From an uncultured Caulobacteraceae bacterium (GTDB lineage: Bacteria; Pseudomonadota; Alphaproteobacteria; Caulobacterales; Caulobacteraceae): a stretch of DNA of 36,026 bases. Within the stretch, counting starts at the first letter, position 1. The number at the start of each line of letters is the position of its first letter. The notes beneath the pieces were generated by a model. It did not search any database, was not told the origin of the DNA, and worked only from the letters and a program-made list of their open reading frames with translations. This document shows positions 25,721 to 32,859 of the stretch, piece by piece. The stretch covers positions 1 to 36,026 of the forward strand of contig CAIXWN010000253.1 in assembly GCA_903923135.1 (NCBI GenBank). The letters run 5' to 3'. Made by a program: the position numbers and the translations under genes.

Positions 25721-26760
25721 GTCTCACCGCCGCCGCAGGCCGCGCTGTCGAACGTCTGCCGGTGCCGGATGCCGTGACGCGTCTGGGCATCGGCTATCTT
25801 GTAGCCCGCGCCCGCCGCCGGCTGGGGATCGGGCCCGACGGCGCCGAGGCGGCCTTCGCCGAAGATATGCGCGATCACCCGATCGCCGAGAACACCGACG
25901 ACGCCAACGCACAGCACTATGAAGTGCCGGCCGACTTCTTCCGTCTCGTGCTGGGGCCGCGCCGCAAGTATTCCAGCGGCCTCTACGACGCCGGCGTCTC
26001 GACCCTGGCCCAGGCCGAGGAACGCGCCCTGGCCGAGACCTGCGCCCACGCCGATCTCGCCGACGGCCAGGACATCCTCGAACTGGGCTGCGGCTGGGGC
26101 TCGCTCAGCCTGTGGATGGCGGAGCACTACCCCAGGGCGCGCATCACCGCCGTCTCCAATTCCCGCTCGCAGCGGACCGCAATAGAGGCGACCGCCCGCG
26201 AGAAGGGCTTCGACAATCTCACCGTCATCACCTGCGACATGAACGACTTTCAGACCGACGCCCGGTTCGACCGCGTTGTGTCAGTGGAGATGTTTGAGCA
26301 CATGTCAAACTGGCAGGCCCTGCTGGGCCGGGTGGCGACGTGGCTGCGCCCGGACGGTCGGCTGTTCCTCCACGTTTTCACTCACCGCGACACGCCCTAC
26401 CGCTTCGACATGAACGACAAGGAGGACTGGATCGCCCAGCACTTCTTCACCGGCGGCATCATGCCCAGCCACGGCCTGATCCGCCGGTTCCCGGACCTCT
26501 TCACCGTCGAGGCGGACTGGCGCTGGAGCGGCGAGCATTATCGGCGGACCGCGATGGACTGGCTGGCCAATTTCGACCGCCACTCCGATCAGATCGACGG
26601 CATTCTGCGCGGCGTCTACGGCGAAGACCTGGCCATGTGGAAACGACGCTGGCGGGTGTTTTTCCTGGCGACGGCCGGATTGTTCGGCGACAGTGGCGGC
26701 GCGGTCTGGGGGGTGAGTCACTATCGCCTGAAGCCTGCCGCGCCCGGGGAGGCCGTCTGA
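25717..26760 (+). CDS. CFA-synthase-like SAM methyltransferase (candidate UfaM/CfaA-like)
   Basis: 347 residues. It has the phospholipid-acyl methylase pattern: HYEVPADFFRLVLGPRRKYSS, SAM motif LELGCGWGSL (Glu122 to Gly128), VSVEMFEHM, and HRDTPYRFDMNDKEDWIAQH in the acyl/bicarbonate-site region. It differs from classic CFA synthase in HYEVPADFF in place of the usual HYDxGNDFF. This shorter form is the one found in RpoE-ChrR regulons; in Rhodobacter such methylases make methylated unsaturated fatty acids, precursors of furan fatty acids. Function here is inferred. Confidence 0.9.
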   Translation: MSLTAAAGRAVERLPVPDAVTRLGIGYLVARARRRLGIGPDGAEAAFAEDMRDHPIAENTDDANAQHYEVPADFFRLVLGPRRKYSSGLYDAGVSTLAQAEERALAETCAHADLADGQDILELGCGWGSLSLWMAEHYPRARITAVSNSRSQRTAIEATAREKGFDNLTVITCDMNDFQTDARFDRVVSVEMFEHMSNWQALLGRVATWLRPDGRLFLHVFTHRDTPYRFDMNDKEDWIAQHFFTGGIMPSHGLIRRFPDLFTVEADWRWSGEHYRRTAMDWLANFDRHSDQIDGILRGVYGEDLAMWKRRWRVFFLATAGLFGDSGGAVWGVSHYRLKPAAPGEAV

Positions 26761-27167
26761 TGCTGCGCTATGTCGTCGCCTGGCTGGGAGCGGGCCTGCT
26801 CCTGGCCGGCCTGGACGCCGTCTGGCTGACCACCACCAACGCCAGCCTCTATCGGCCGACACTGGGCAAACTGCTCGCCGACAGCCCTCATATGGGTCCG
26901 GCCGTTCTGTTCTACCTGGTCTACCTGGTGGGGGTGGTCATCTTCGCCGTGTCGCCGGCAATCCGCAGCGGCCGCTGGAGGGACGCCACCCTGATGGGGG
27001 GCCTGTTCGGCTTCTTCTGTTACGCCACCTACGACCTGACCAACCAGGCCACCCTGGTCGTGTGGGCGACGAAGATTACCATTATCGACCTGTGCTGGGG
27101 AACGTTCCTCACGGCCTCGGGGGCAACGGCGGGCTATTTCGCCTCGAAGCTCGTGGCGAAACGCTAG
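26760..27167 (+). CDS. DUF2177 family membrane protein
   Basis: 135 residues from the ATG that overlaps the CFA-like stop by one base (TGATG). About four membrane helices: VVAWLGAGLLLAGLDAVWL, VLFYLVYLVGVVIFAV, LMGGLFGFFCYATYDLTNQ and IDLCWGTFLTASGATAGYF. DUF2177 has no known function but is seen with CFA-type and RpoE-ChrR genes. Its stop shares bases with the stop of the convergent msrC (CTAG, 27164-27167). Confidence 0.87.
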   Translation: MLRYVVAWLGAGLLLAGLDAVWLTTTNASLYRPTLGKLLADSPHMGPAVLFYLVYLVGVVIFAVSPAIRSGRWRDATLMGGLFGFFCYATYDLTNQATLVVWATKITIIDLCWGTFLTASGATAGYFASKLVAKR

Positions 27168-27661
27168 ATCGCGAAGCTCTGGCGGAGGATGGCTTCCAGC
27201 CCCGCCTGGTCGGCCTCGTCGAACGCCGCCGGTTCGGTGCTGTCGACGTCCAGAACGGCGATGAGCCCGCCGTCGCCATCGAACACCGGAACGACGATCT
27301 CGCTGCGCGAGCGCGAATCACAGGCGATGTGGCCAGGGAAGGCCTCGACATCGGCAACGATCACCGTTTGCCGCTCGGCCGCCGCCAGGCCGCAGACACC
27401 GCGGCCGAACGCGATCCTCAGGCAACCCAGGGTTCCCTGATAGGGGCCCACGACCAGCTCGTCCGGCTTGTCCCGATCGACCACATAGAACCCGGTCCAG
27501 AAGAAGGTGTCGAACGAGGCCGCCAGCAGGCTCGCGACCGTCGCCATGCGCGCCACGCGGTTGGTCTCGCCCTCCAGCACGGCGGCGATCTCTCCCAGCA
27601 GGACGCCGTAGCGGTCGGCCTTCCCGGCGGGCAGGGTCTGGGCGCTGAAGGCTTCGGCCAT
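27164..27661 (-). CDS. msrC: Free methionine-(R)-sulfoxide reductase, GAF domain (fRMsr)
   Basis: 165 residues, the usual length for this single GAF-domain enzyme, which reduces free Met-R-SO with thioredoxin. The three conserved cysteines are present: Cys80 in LGCLRIAFG, Cys90 in GVCGLAA and Cys114 in HIACDS, with the same spacing (10 and 24) as E. coli Cys84/94/118. The GAF core (VVPVFDGDGGLIAVLDVDS) follows. It is convergent with DUF2177 and lies next to the oxidative-stress locus, which fits a repair role, although it is not under the visible RpoE promoters. Confidence 0.9.
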   Translation of the reverse strand: MAEAFSAQTLPAGKADRYGVLLGEIAAVLEGETNRVARMATVASLLAASFDTFFWTGFYVVDRDKPDELVVGPYQGTLGCLRIAFGRGVCGLAAAERQTVIVADVEAFPGHIACDSRSRSEIVVPVFDGDGGLIAVLDVDSTEPAAFDEADQAGLEAILRQSFAI

Positions 27662-27704
27662 GGTCGACCTATAACCTGCGCCCCGCCGCGGGTCAGCCAC
27701 GGGC

Positions 27705-27766
27705 TGCAAACAATTGCAAACCCCGGCCACGAAGGGCTTGTATTCTATGCTGCACTGCAACATATT
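27705..27766 (+). promoter_or_regulatory. Putative promoter with TGC-rich palindromic operators
   Basis: Two inverted repeats with TGCA half-sites: TGCAA-ACAA-TTGCA (27705-27718) and TGCTGCA-C-TGCAACA (27748-27762). The second lies between a weak -35 (TTGTAT, 27738-27743) and a weak -10 (CATATT, 27761-27766; 17-base spacer). It contains CTGC-N3-GCA, similar to described PhaR repressor sites (CTGC-N3/4-GCAG). The small gene at 27815 starts about 48 bases downstream. The role is inferred. Confidence 0.45.
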
Positions 27767-27814
27767 CCCCTTGAGACGACGCCTCATGACGACGTTGTCC
27801 CCGGAGGACCGTCG

Positions 27815-28108
27815 ATGAAGCCGCGCCGCAATCCCTGGCTGGACCTGTCGCTGGACACCGTGCGCCTGACCTGCGAATCGGGTCACGTCATTGGCCTGCG
27901 CCTGGCCTTGGCCGCCCGGGGGGGCCCGGACGCGCAGGCGGAACTGGGGCGCATGATCATTGAAAAGGCCCGGGCGGCCGTCGACGCTCATTTTATGATC
28001 GCCTCAAGCCTGTTGAGCGGTGAGGCGCACCTCGCCCCGGCGCGCGCCGTGGCGCTTTACCGTGACCGCGTTCAAGCCAATCAACGACGCCTAGCCAACC
28101 CCGCCTGA
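27815..28108 (+). CDS. Small helical protein, possibly phasin-like
   Basis: 97 residues with a good ribosome-binding site (GGAGG, 7 bases before the ATG). The sequence reads as alpha-helical: WLDLSLDTVRLTCESGHVIG, then LRLALAARGGPDAQAEL, EKARAAVDAHFMIASSLLSG and a basic end LYRDRVQANQRRL. Small proteins of this pattern are common in alphaproteobacteria; some look like short phasins, the proteins that coat polyhydroxyalkanoate granules. The TGC-rich palindrome upstream resembles the operator of the phasin repressor PhaR. I do not recognise a definite family, so the phasin idea is tentative. Confidence 0.7.
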   Translation: MKPRRNPWLDLSLDTVRLTCESGHVIGLRLALAARGGPDAQAELGRMIIEKARAAVDAHFMIASSLLSGEAHLAPARAVALYRDRVQANQRRLANPA

Positions 28109-28123
28109 CCGTCCTGCCAACCC

Positions 28124-28456
28124 ATGAAGACCGCGATGAAGACCTATAACCTCGATCTGCGCCACGCGCCGTCCAAGCGCCGCCTCAACGCCCTGCCAGG
28201 CAACCGCCTCGAGCCGTTGAAGCAGCGATGCGCCGACGATGACGCCGCGATCCGCTGGGCCCAGGCCGAGCTGCTGGACTTCGCACGCCACGCGCGCGGG
28301 GCGAACTACCAGTACGTCGAGGCGGCCCTGGTGGAGCTCCTGCCGTTCGGCAAGTTCATCGAAGGCAAGGATTTCCGCCGTCTCGGCCGCTGGGTGTGTA
28401 ACGCCGACGGCCTGAACTGGCGGGAATCGCCGGTGGACGCGCTCGAGGACGCCTGA
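28124..28456 (+). CDS. Hypothetical protein
   Basis: 110 residues; a second in-frame ATG at 28136 (MKTYNLDLRHAP) may be the true start, and neither has a clear ribosome-binding site. No signal peptide or membrane segment. The composition is that of a small soluble protein, with Arg/Lys clusters near the start (HAPSKRRLNALPGNR) and an acidic end (VDALEDA); it contains two Cys. It lies 15 bases after the phasin-like gene on the same strand and may be co-transcribed. I do not recognise a family. Confidence 0.62.
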   Translation: MKTAMKTYNLDLRHAPSKRRLNALPGNRLEPLKQRCADDDAAIRWAQAELLDFARHARGANYQYVEAALVELLPFGKFIEGKDFRRLGRWVCNADGLNWRESPVDALEDA

Positions 28457-28467
28457 CCGACGGCTGG

Positions 28468-28914
28468 TCAGCCGGCCAGAACGCCCATCGACTGCAGACC
28501 GATGCGGGGCCCCGCGGATCGGGCGGCGACGTCGACGATCATCGGCGACAGGAACAGGGCGATGTTGATCAGGAATCCGGCGGTCCAGATGACGCTGCGC
28601 AGCAGCGCCCGGTCGCCGATATAGGCCGCGACGTAGGCCACCCGCGCCGCCAGAAAGGCCGTCGCCAGGGTGTCGACGACGTCCTGCGGAACGGCGCGGA
28701 ATTCCGCGAGCAGCACGGAAGCGAAGAAGAACGGCAGGGCCTCCAGGCCATTCTGGTGCGCGCCAAGCGCCCTCGCCCGCCAACCCGAGGCGTAGAACCC
28801 CTCCGACCGGGGCCGGGCGTTGTCATAGTCCCGCCAGCCGAACCCCTTGGCCAGGCCGATTGTCGCCAGCCACAGGATGACTGCGGCGAGCAGGCAGAGT
28901 TCGGCGAGGGTCAT
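28468..28914 (-). CDS. MAPEG-family membrane protein
   Basis: 148 residues with four hydrophobic segments and the MAPEG signature RARALGAHQNGLEALPFFFA in the loop after the first helix. MAPEG proteins include membrane glutathione transferases and leukotriene-type enzymes; bacterial members of this short type have no firm substrate. Convergent with the hypothetical gene ending 11 bases away. The start is an ATG at 28914. Confidence 0.87.
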   Translation of the reverse strand: MTLAELCLLAAVILWLATIGLAKGFGWRDYDNARPRSEGFYASGWRARALGAHQNGLEALPFFFASVLLAEFRAVPQDVVDTLATAFLAARVAYVAAYIGDRALLRSVIWTAGFLINIALFLSPMIVDVAARSAGPRIGLQSMGVLAG

Positions 28915-29326
28915 GGCGGGGGCTCCGTCGGGCTGGCGTCCGCGACGCTATACGATCATCACCGCCCGGCTGATCAGTCCGTGGGCCCGACCGCGGAGCG
29001 AAGTCAGCCCTGGACGTCGAAGCCGACGAACACCGCCGCCTCTTCGATCGACCTGCGCCTTGAGGCGACCGGTTTGGCGATCTCAATGGCATCCCGGATC
29101 AGCGATCCGGGCACGGGGTTCGGCCTGTAGCCGCGGATGCTCCCCCGTCCCAGCAAACCTCCTTGAACGTCAGCGGGCGGAGGCCGCGGGTGGGGTCGAC
29201 TCATTCATGTCCAGGTCGGGTGTCACCGACGGTCGGACGGCGCGCACAGGCGGGCGGGGTACAGCACAGGGCGGGCGGCCGAAAACTCGCAGGATGCGAA
29301 GTCTGTCGCGCCCGCGCCCGAAAGCG
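28915..29326. other. Intergenic stretch without a convincing gene
   Basis: About 410 bases between the MAPEG start and the next small gene. A minus-strand frame of 66 codons (29004-29204) ends in a protein-like stretch (SLIRDAIEIAKPVASRRRS, then IEEAAVFVGFDVQG), but it has a Pro/Arg-rich start and no good ribosome-binding site. It may be a small gene or a remnant. No tRNA, repeat array or clear terminator is seen. Confidence 0.35.
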
Positions 29327-29536
29327 TTACCGATAAACGTGCGGCCAGGGGCCGTTCGGCGACGGCGGCGGCGTGGCCGGGTCCGCCCCTGCCCCGTCCT
29401 TGTGAGGGCCGAAGGCGACGAGACGCCGCCTGATATTGCCCAACCGCTGCGAGAACGTGTGTTTGGCCTTGTAAACCGCCAGGGCGGTGGCGATCAGCAC
29501 GGCCGTATCGACAAGAACGACGGCTATGGTCGGCAC
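29327..29536 (-). CDS. Small single-pass membrane protein
   Basis: 69 residues from a GTG at 29536 with GGGAGG about 6 bases upstream, which decides the start. One N-terminal membrane helix (VPTIAVVLVDTAVLIATALA) followed by a basic stretch (VYKAKHTFSQRLGNIRRRLV) and a Pro/Ala-rich tail. No family recognised. The orientation rule suggests that the basic tail is cytoplasmic. It lies downstream of the tRNA gene on the same strand. Confidence 0.55.
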   Translation of the reverse strand: MPTIAVVLVDTAVLIATALAVYKAKHTFSQRLGNIRRRLVAFGPHKDGAGADPATPPPSPNGPWPHVYR

Positions 29537-29779
29537 AACCTGCCTCCCTTCGGCCCATCCCCATGGCGACGTGTCTGGCGACGGCCCTGCGCCCGCCGCC
29601 AGGCCGCCGGCCAGACGCGGCTGCGGCGAGGACAAACGAAGGACGTCATCAAACTTGACCATGAGCCGCCGTGTCGGCCCGCACGTCAACTGTTCTTTTC
29701 GACAGTCGGGCGGTTCATTTGCCGCTGGCGGACGGGTGCGATCCCTGGCCGCCGAAATCCCCCGCGTCCGATGCGCTCC

Positions 29780-29855
29780 TGGTAGGCCCGGAGGGACTCG
29801 AACCCCCAACCAGACCGTTATGAGCGGCCGGCTCTAACCATTGAGCTACGGGCCC
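29780..29855 (-). tRNA. tRNA-Ile (CAU, lysidine type)
   Basis: A 76-base cloverleaf with encoded CCA: acceptor GGGCCCG pairing with CGGGCCT (first pair G-U), D arm GCTC/GAGC, anticodon stem GGCCG/CGGTC, loop CTCATAA with anticodon CAT (29820-29822), T arm GGGGG-TTCGAGT-CCCTC, discriminator A. The pairs C4-G69 and C5-G68 are the ones known as TilS determinants, and the body resembles E. coli tRNA-Ile2 rather than elongator or initiator tRNA-Met. It should therefore read AUA after lysidine modification of C34. Confidence 0.93.
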
Positions 29856-29933
29856 CCGGGCGCATATCCGTGGGACGTCGCGGTTAGCATGGGCCGCGCG
29901 CCGCCGGAAGGGTTACCGGGGGGCGCCGCGGGC

Positions 29934-30416
29934 TCACAGCCCGGCCTTGCGGAAGGCGCCCTCCAGGCGGCTGCCGATCTCGTGGCCCGGCAGGGCGGTG
30001 TCACCCTCCATCATCGCCGAATAGATCAGGTCGCGGGTCGGGCTGCTCACCCGGCCCTCGGCCCAGCCGACCATCCGGGTCGCGTCCGAAGGCGACGAAG
30101 GGCAGCTCGCCCCGCGCCCGCCCGGCGTCGAGGCCAGGGCCAGGGCCTGGGCGGCGGACATGAATCCGGGTCGGTCACAGACTGGCGCGCCACGAACGCA
30201 GTTGAACGCCGCCCCATATCGATAGACCACCTTGCCGGTCGACCGCTCGGCGAGCAGCACGCACGTCGCCGGATCGCCCACGACCTTGCCGATGGCCTGG
30301 TCGAGAGCGTCGACCGGAAGGCCGCCGCCCGTCACCGGGGCCGAGCACCCCGCCGCCGAAAGGGCGGCCAGGGCGGCCAGGACCGGGATCGACGGGAACG
30401 GGCGGTTGGGGGCCAT
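29934..30416 (-). CDS. Putative lipoprotein of unknown function
   Basis: 160 residues. N-terminal signal with hydrophobic core (IPVLAALAALSAAGC) and a lipobox-like SAAGC, Cys24, so probably lipidated. Four further Cys (ATCVLL, FNCVRG, VCDRPG, ASCPSS) could form two disulfides in the periplasm. No known domain recognised. It starts 2 bases after the stop of the CPBP gene on the same strand, so the two are likely co-transcribed. Confidence 0.72.
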   Translation of the reverse strand: MAPNRPFPSIPVLAALAALSAAGCSAPVTGGGLPVDALDQAIGKVVGDPATCVLLAERSTGKVVYRYGAAFNCVRGAPVCDRPGFMSAAQALALASTPGGRGASCPSSPSDATRMVGWAEGRVSSPTRDLIYSAMMEGDTALPGHEIGSRLEGAFRKAGL

Positions 30417-30418
30417 GG

Positions 30419-30976
30419 TCACAGGATAAACCCGCCCAGCCATGTCTGCCAGATCGTCACCATCGTCCAGTGAAGGCCGACGGCCGGCCACAAGGAACCG
30501 GTACGCCAGCGGATCCAGCCGCAGCCCAGGCCCAGCACAGCGGCGCAGGCCAGGAAATCGGGACGCTCGAACATCGGCGCCGCCCTTCCCAGGAAGGTCT
30601 CCGCCTCGGTCAGATGCCAGATGACGAAGACGCCCGTAGCAAGCGCCAGCGCCGCGCCGGGCTGGTCGGTCTCGCCGCGACCGGGGACCAGCAGTCCGCG
30701 GAAAACCGCCTCCTCGCCCAGGGCCGGAACGATCGCCACCGTCAGCAGGCGCAACGGCAGGCCGGTCAGATTGGCGGGATGCAGGCTGTAGAGGCCGGTG
30801 GAAAGTCCCAGGGCGCCCATCGCCGCCAGGGTAACGCACCCAGCGACCAGGCTGGCCAGCCAGCCGGCCGGGTCCGGCCAGGTCTTCAGGCTGGCGATCA
30901 GTCGCGCCGCCAGCCGCGCGGCCGGCGCGGGTTTCGCCACGGTCACGGGAGGGCGGACGGGCGTCAGCTCGTCCAT
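30419..30976 (-). CDS. CPBP-family intramembrane metalloprotease-like protein
   Basis: 185 residues from the ATG at 30976, with several membrane helices. CPBP (Abi/CAAX-protease-like) motifs: EEAVFRG (about residue 107, the EExxxR type) and FVIWHL (the H motif), plus a C-terminal LHWTMVTIW segment with the last conserved His. Substrate unknown. It starts 13 bases inside the end of the Rieske gene in another frame, implying coupled translation. Confidence 0.8.
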   Translation of the reverse strand: MDELTPVRPPVTVAKPAPAARLAARLIASLKTWPDPAGWLASLVAGCVTLAAMGALGLSTGLYSLHPANLTGLPLRLLTVAIVPALGEEAVFRGLLVPGRGETDQPGAALALATGVFVIWHLTEAETFLGRAAPMFERPDFLACAAVLGLGCGWIRWRTGSLWPAVGLHWTMVTIWQTWLGGFIL

Positions 30977-32076
30977 CGCAGTGTCGTCGCCTCCACAGGA
31001 TTGACGAAGGGCCGGCCCTCCCGACGGCTGGCGATCCATTCGCGCTTCAGGGCGTGATACCAGCGCGCCTGACGGTCGGCGTCGTCGATCCACACCAGCG
31101 ACGGATCGTACTTCAGGCCCTGGTTCTGCAAGGTCACCATGTCGCCGTCCTGGCGCAGGAACCGCATGGCCCCCTCGCGCACGAAGGGCGCCAGCACGGT
31201 GAAGACCGGATGGTCCGACCACAGGATCTGGGTGATCCGAGTCGATCCCTCGTTCAGCGGCGTCAGGCAGGTCAGCGACAGCACCTGGCGGGCGCCCACC
31301 GTCACATGCTCCCAGCGCAGGCCCGGCAGACGGAAGGTGATCTCGGTCTCCGGCCGGCCGCCCAGCAGCACATAGGCCCGGGAATTGCTCGACGGCGGGT
31401 GACGGACCATGGCGAAGCCGGCCTCGGTCGGCGCGAACCGCTTGGCCTTGGCGTGCATCGAGGCCTGACTGCGCCACCACCACTGCTGATGCACGAACGG
31501 GCCATGCGCCGGGTCCATCAGGCCCACCACCGCGTGGTCGATGTGGGCGGCGAACTCCATGGTCAGCGCCAGTTTCGGCGCTCCGCCCACCACGCCTGGA
31601 AAGGTCGGCGGGGCTGAGTCGGGCAGGCCCTCGCCGCGGGCGTCCCCGGCCATCCAGATGAACACCAGTCCCTGGCTCTCGGCCGTGGGGTATCGCCGCA
31701 CGCGCAGGCGATCGAGGTCGAACGCCTGGCCGTCGGCCAGAGACGGGATCGCCCGGCACGCGCCGTCCGCCCCGAACCGCCACCCGTGATAGGGGCATTC
31801 GACGCTGACCGCTCCGTCCGCCTCACGCCGGAACCGGCCGGCCGACAGCGGCGCGGCCCGGTGCGGGCAGATGTCGCGTAGGGCCGTCACAGCCCCGTCC
31901 GGGCCCCGGCCCAGCATCACCGGCTGCCCGAGAATCTCGTAGCGCTTCAGGGCGCCGGGCCTCAGGTCGCGCGACAGGGCGGCGAAGTACCAGATCTCGG
32001 TGAGGAAGCCTCGGCCGAAGCCCGCCCCCCCGCCGCTCCGCGCCGCGCCCGTCATGCTCGCCTGATCCTGCGCCAT
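30964..32076 (-). CDS. Rieske-type non-heme iron oxygenase, catalytic subunit
   Basis: 370 residues. [2Fe-2S] Rieske site: Cys70-x-His72 (CPHRAAPL) and Cys94-x2-His97 (CPYHGW). The mononuclear iron site follows with HIDHAVVGLMDPAHGPFVHQ, which contains the HxxxxH histidine pair (GPFV between them) and an upstream Asp as electron bridge. It is of the type seen in aromatic ring, choline/betaine and chlorophyllide-like oxygenases; no substrate can be named. The usual ferredoxin and reductase partners are not nearby. An ATG at codon 8 is an alternative start. Its end overlaps the CPBP gene by 13 bases. Confidence 0.9.
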   Translation of the reverse strand: MAQDQASMTGAARSGGGAGFGRGFLTEIWYFAALSRDLRPGALKRYEILGQPVMLGRGPDGAVTALRDICPHRAAPLSAGRFRREADGAVSVECPYHGWRFGADGACRAIPSLADGQAFDLDRLRVRRYPTAESQGLVFIWMAGDARGEGLPDSAPPTFPGVVGGAPKLALTMEFAAHIDHAVVGLMDPAHGPFVHQQWWWRSQASMHAKAKRFAPTEAGFAMVRHPPSSNSRAYVLLGGRPETEITFRLPGLRWEHVTVGARQVLSLTCLTPLNEGSTRITQILWSDHPVFTVLAPFVREGAMRFLRQDGDMVTLQNQGLKYDPSLVWIDDADRQARWYHALKREWIASRREGRPFVNPVEATTLRWTS

Positions 32077-32193
32077 GACCGCAAGGCTCTAGAGGATCAG
32101 ACCGTGCCCGGCCAGTCGCGCGATCGCGCCGGGTGTGCCAGACTTCGCGCCCGTGACCGTCGGCGCCGCGCCGGCGCCCGCGGAGACACCCCG

Positions 32194-32778
32194 ATGAACC
32201 CCGGCATAACCATCGCCGCCGTGCTGATGCTGTCCGCCAGCGCCGCGGCCGCCGCCCCGCCCGCCCCTCCCGAAGCCCTGATCGCCCGGGCCCTTTCCGC
32301 GGCGCCGCCCGCCGTGGCCGCCGGCGCCGCGGTCATGACCATCGACGCCGCGGGCCGCATGGCGGCCCTGAGATCGGGGGCCAATGGCTGGACCTGCCTG
32401 CCCTACGACGTCGGCACGCCCACCGAATCGCCGCTCTGTCTCGACCGCAACGGACTGGCCTGGCTCGAGGCGGTGATGGCCGGACGCACGCCCGATCCGG
32501 CTGCCGTGGGCTTGTCCTACATGCTGCAGGGCGGATCGGTGTGGAGCAACCTCCACGGCGACGCCACGCGCCCCGAACCCGGCCAGACCGCCGGCCTGGC
32601 CATCCCGCCTCATGTCATGGTGCTCAGCGCCGCGGTCGCCGCCGCCTCGGGCTACCCCTCCGGCCAGGTCAGTCCGGACACCAGCCGACCGTTCGTCCTG
32701 CTCGGCGGCACGCCCCAGGCCGTGGTCATCCTTCCGGTCGGCGGCTGGCCCCCGCGGCTGCCCTCGCAGGCGCCTTGA
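32194..32778 (+). CDS. Secreted protein of unknown function
   Basis: 194 residues from the ATG at 32194, which gives a signal peptide (MNPGITIAAVLMLSASAAAA, cleavage near APPAPP). The mature protein has WTCLPYDVGTPTESPLCLD (two Cys, possibly disulfide-bonded), SYMLQGGSVWSNLHGD and IPPHVMVLS. No family recognised; the pattern recalls uncharacterised periplasmic proteins next to oxidoreductase genes. The frame stays open upstream, but that part is not protein-like. It lies 81 bases before the SDR gene. Confidence 0.72.
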   Translation: MNPGITIAAVLMLSASAAAAAPPAPPEALIARALSAAPPAVAAGAAVMTIDAAGRMAALRSGANGWTCLPYDVGTPTESPLCLDRNGLAWLEAVMAGRTPDPAAVGLSYMLQGGSVWSNLHGDATRPEPGQTAGLAIPPHVMVLSAAVAAASGYPSGQVSPDTSRPFVLLGGTPQAVVILPVGGWPPRLPSQAP

Positions 32779-32859
32779 CCTCGACCGTCCGTCCTCCGAT
32801 GGTGCGCGCCGTTCCGGCCCGGCCGGACGGCAAAGACAAAAGGACAAGGGAAAAGCGCC

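Noticed and set aside
29689-29706. Inverted repeat ACTGT ... ACAGT downstream of the tRNA
   Set aside because: Only 5 pairs with an 8-base loop and no T-run after it; not enough to call a terminator or operator.
29780-29855. tRNA gene as an integration site
   Set aside because: No repeated 3' tRNA segment and no integrase gene nearby; the flanking genes look ordinary.
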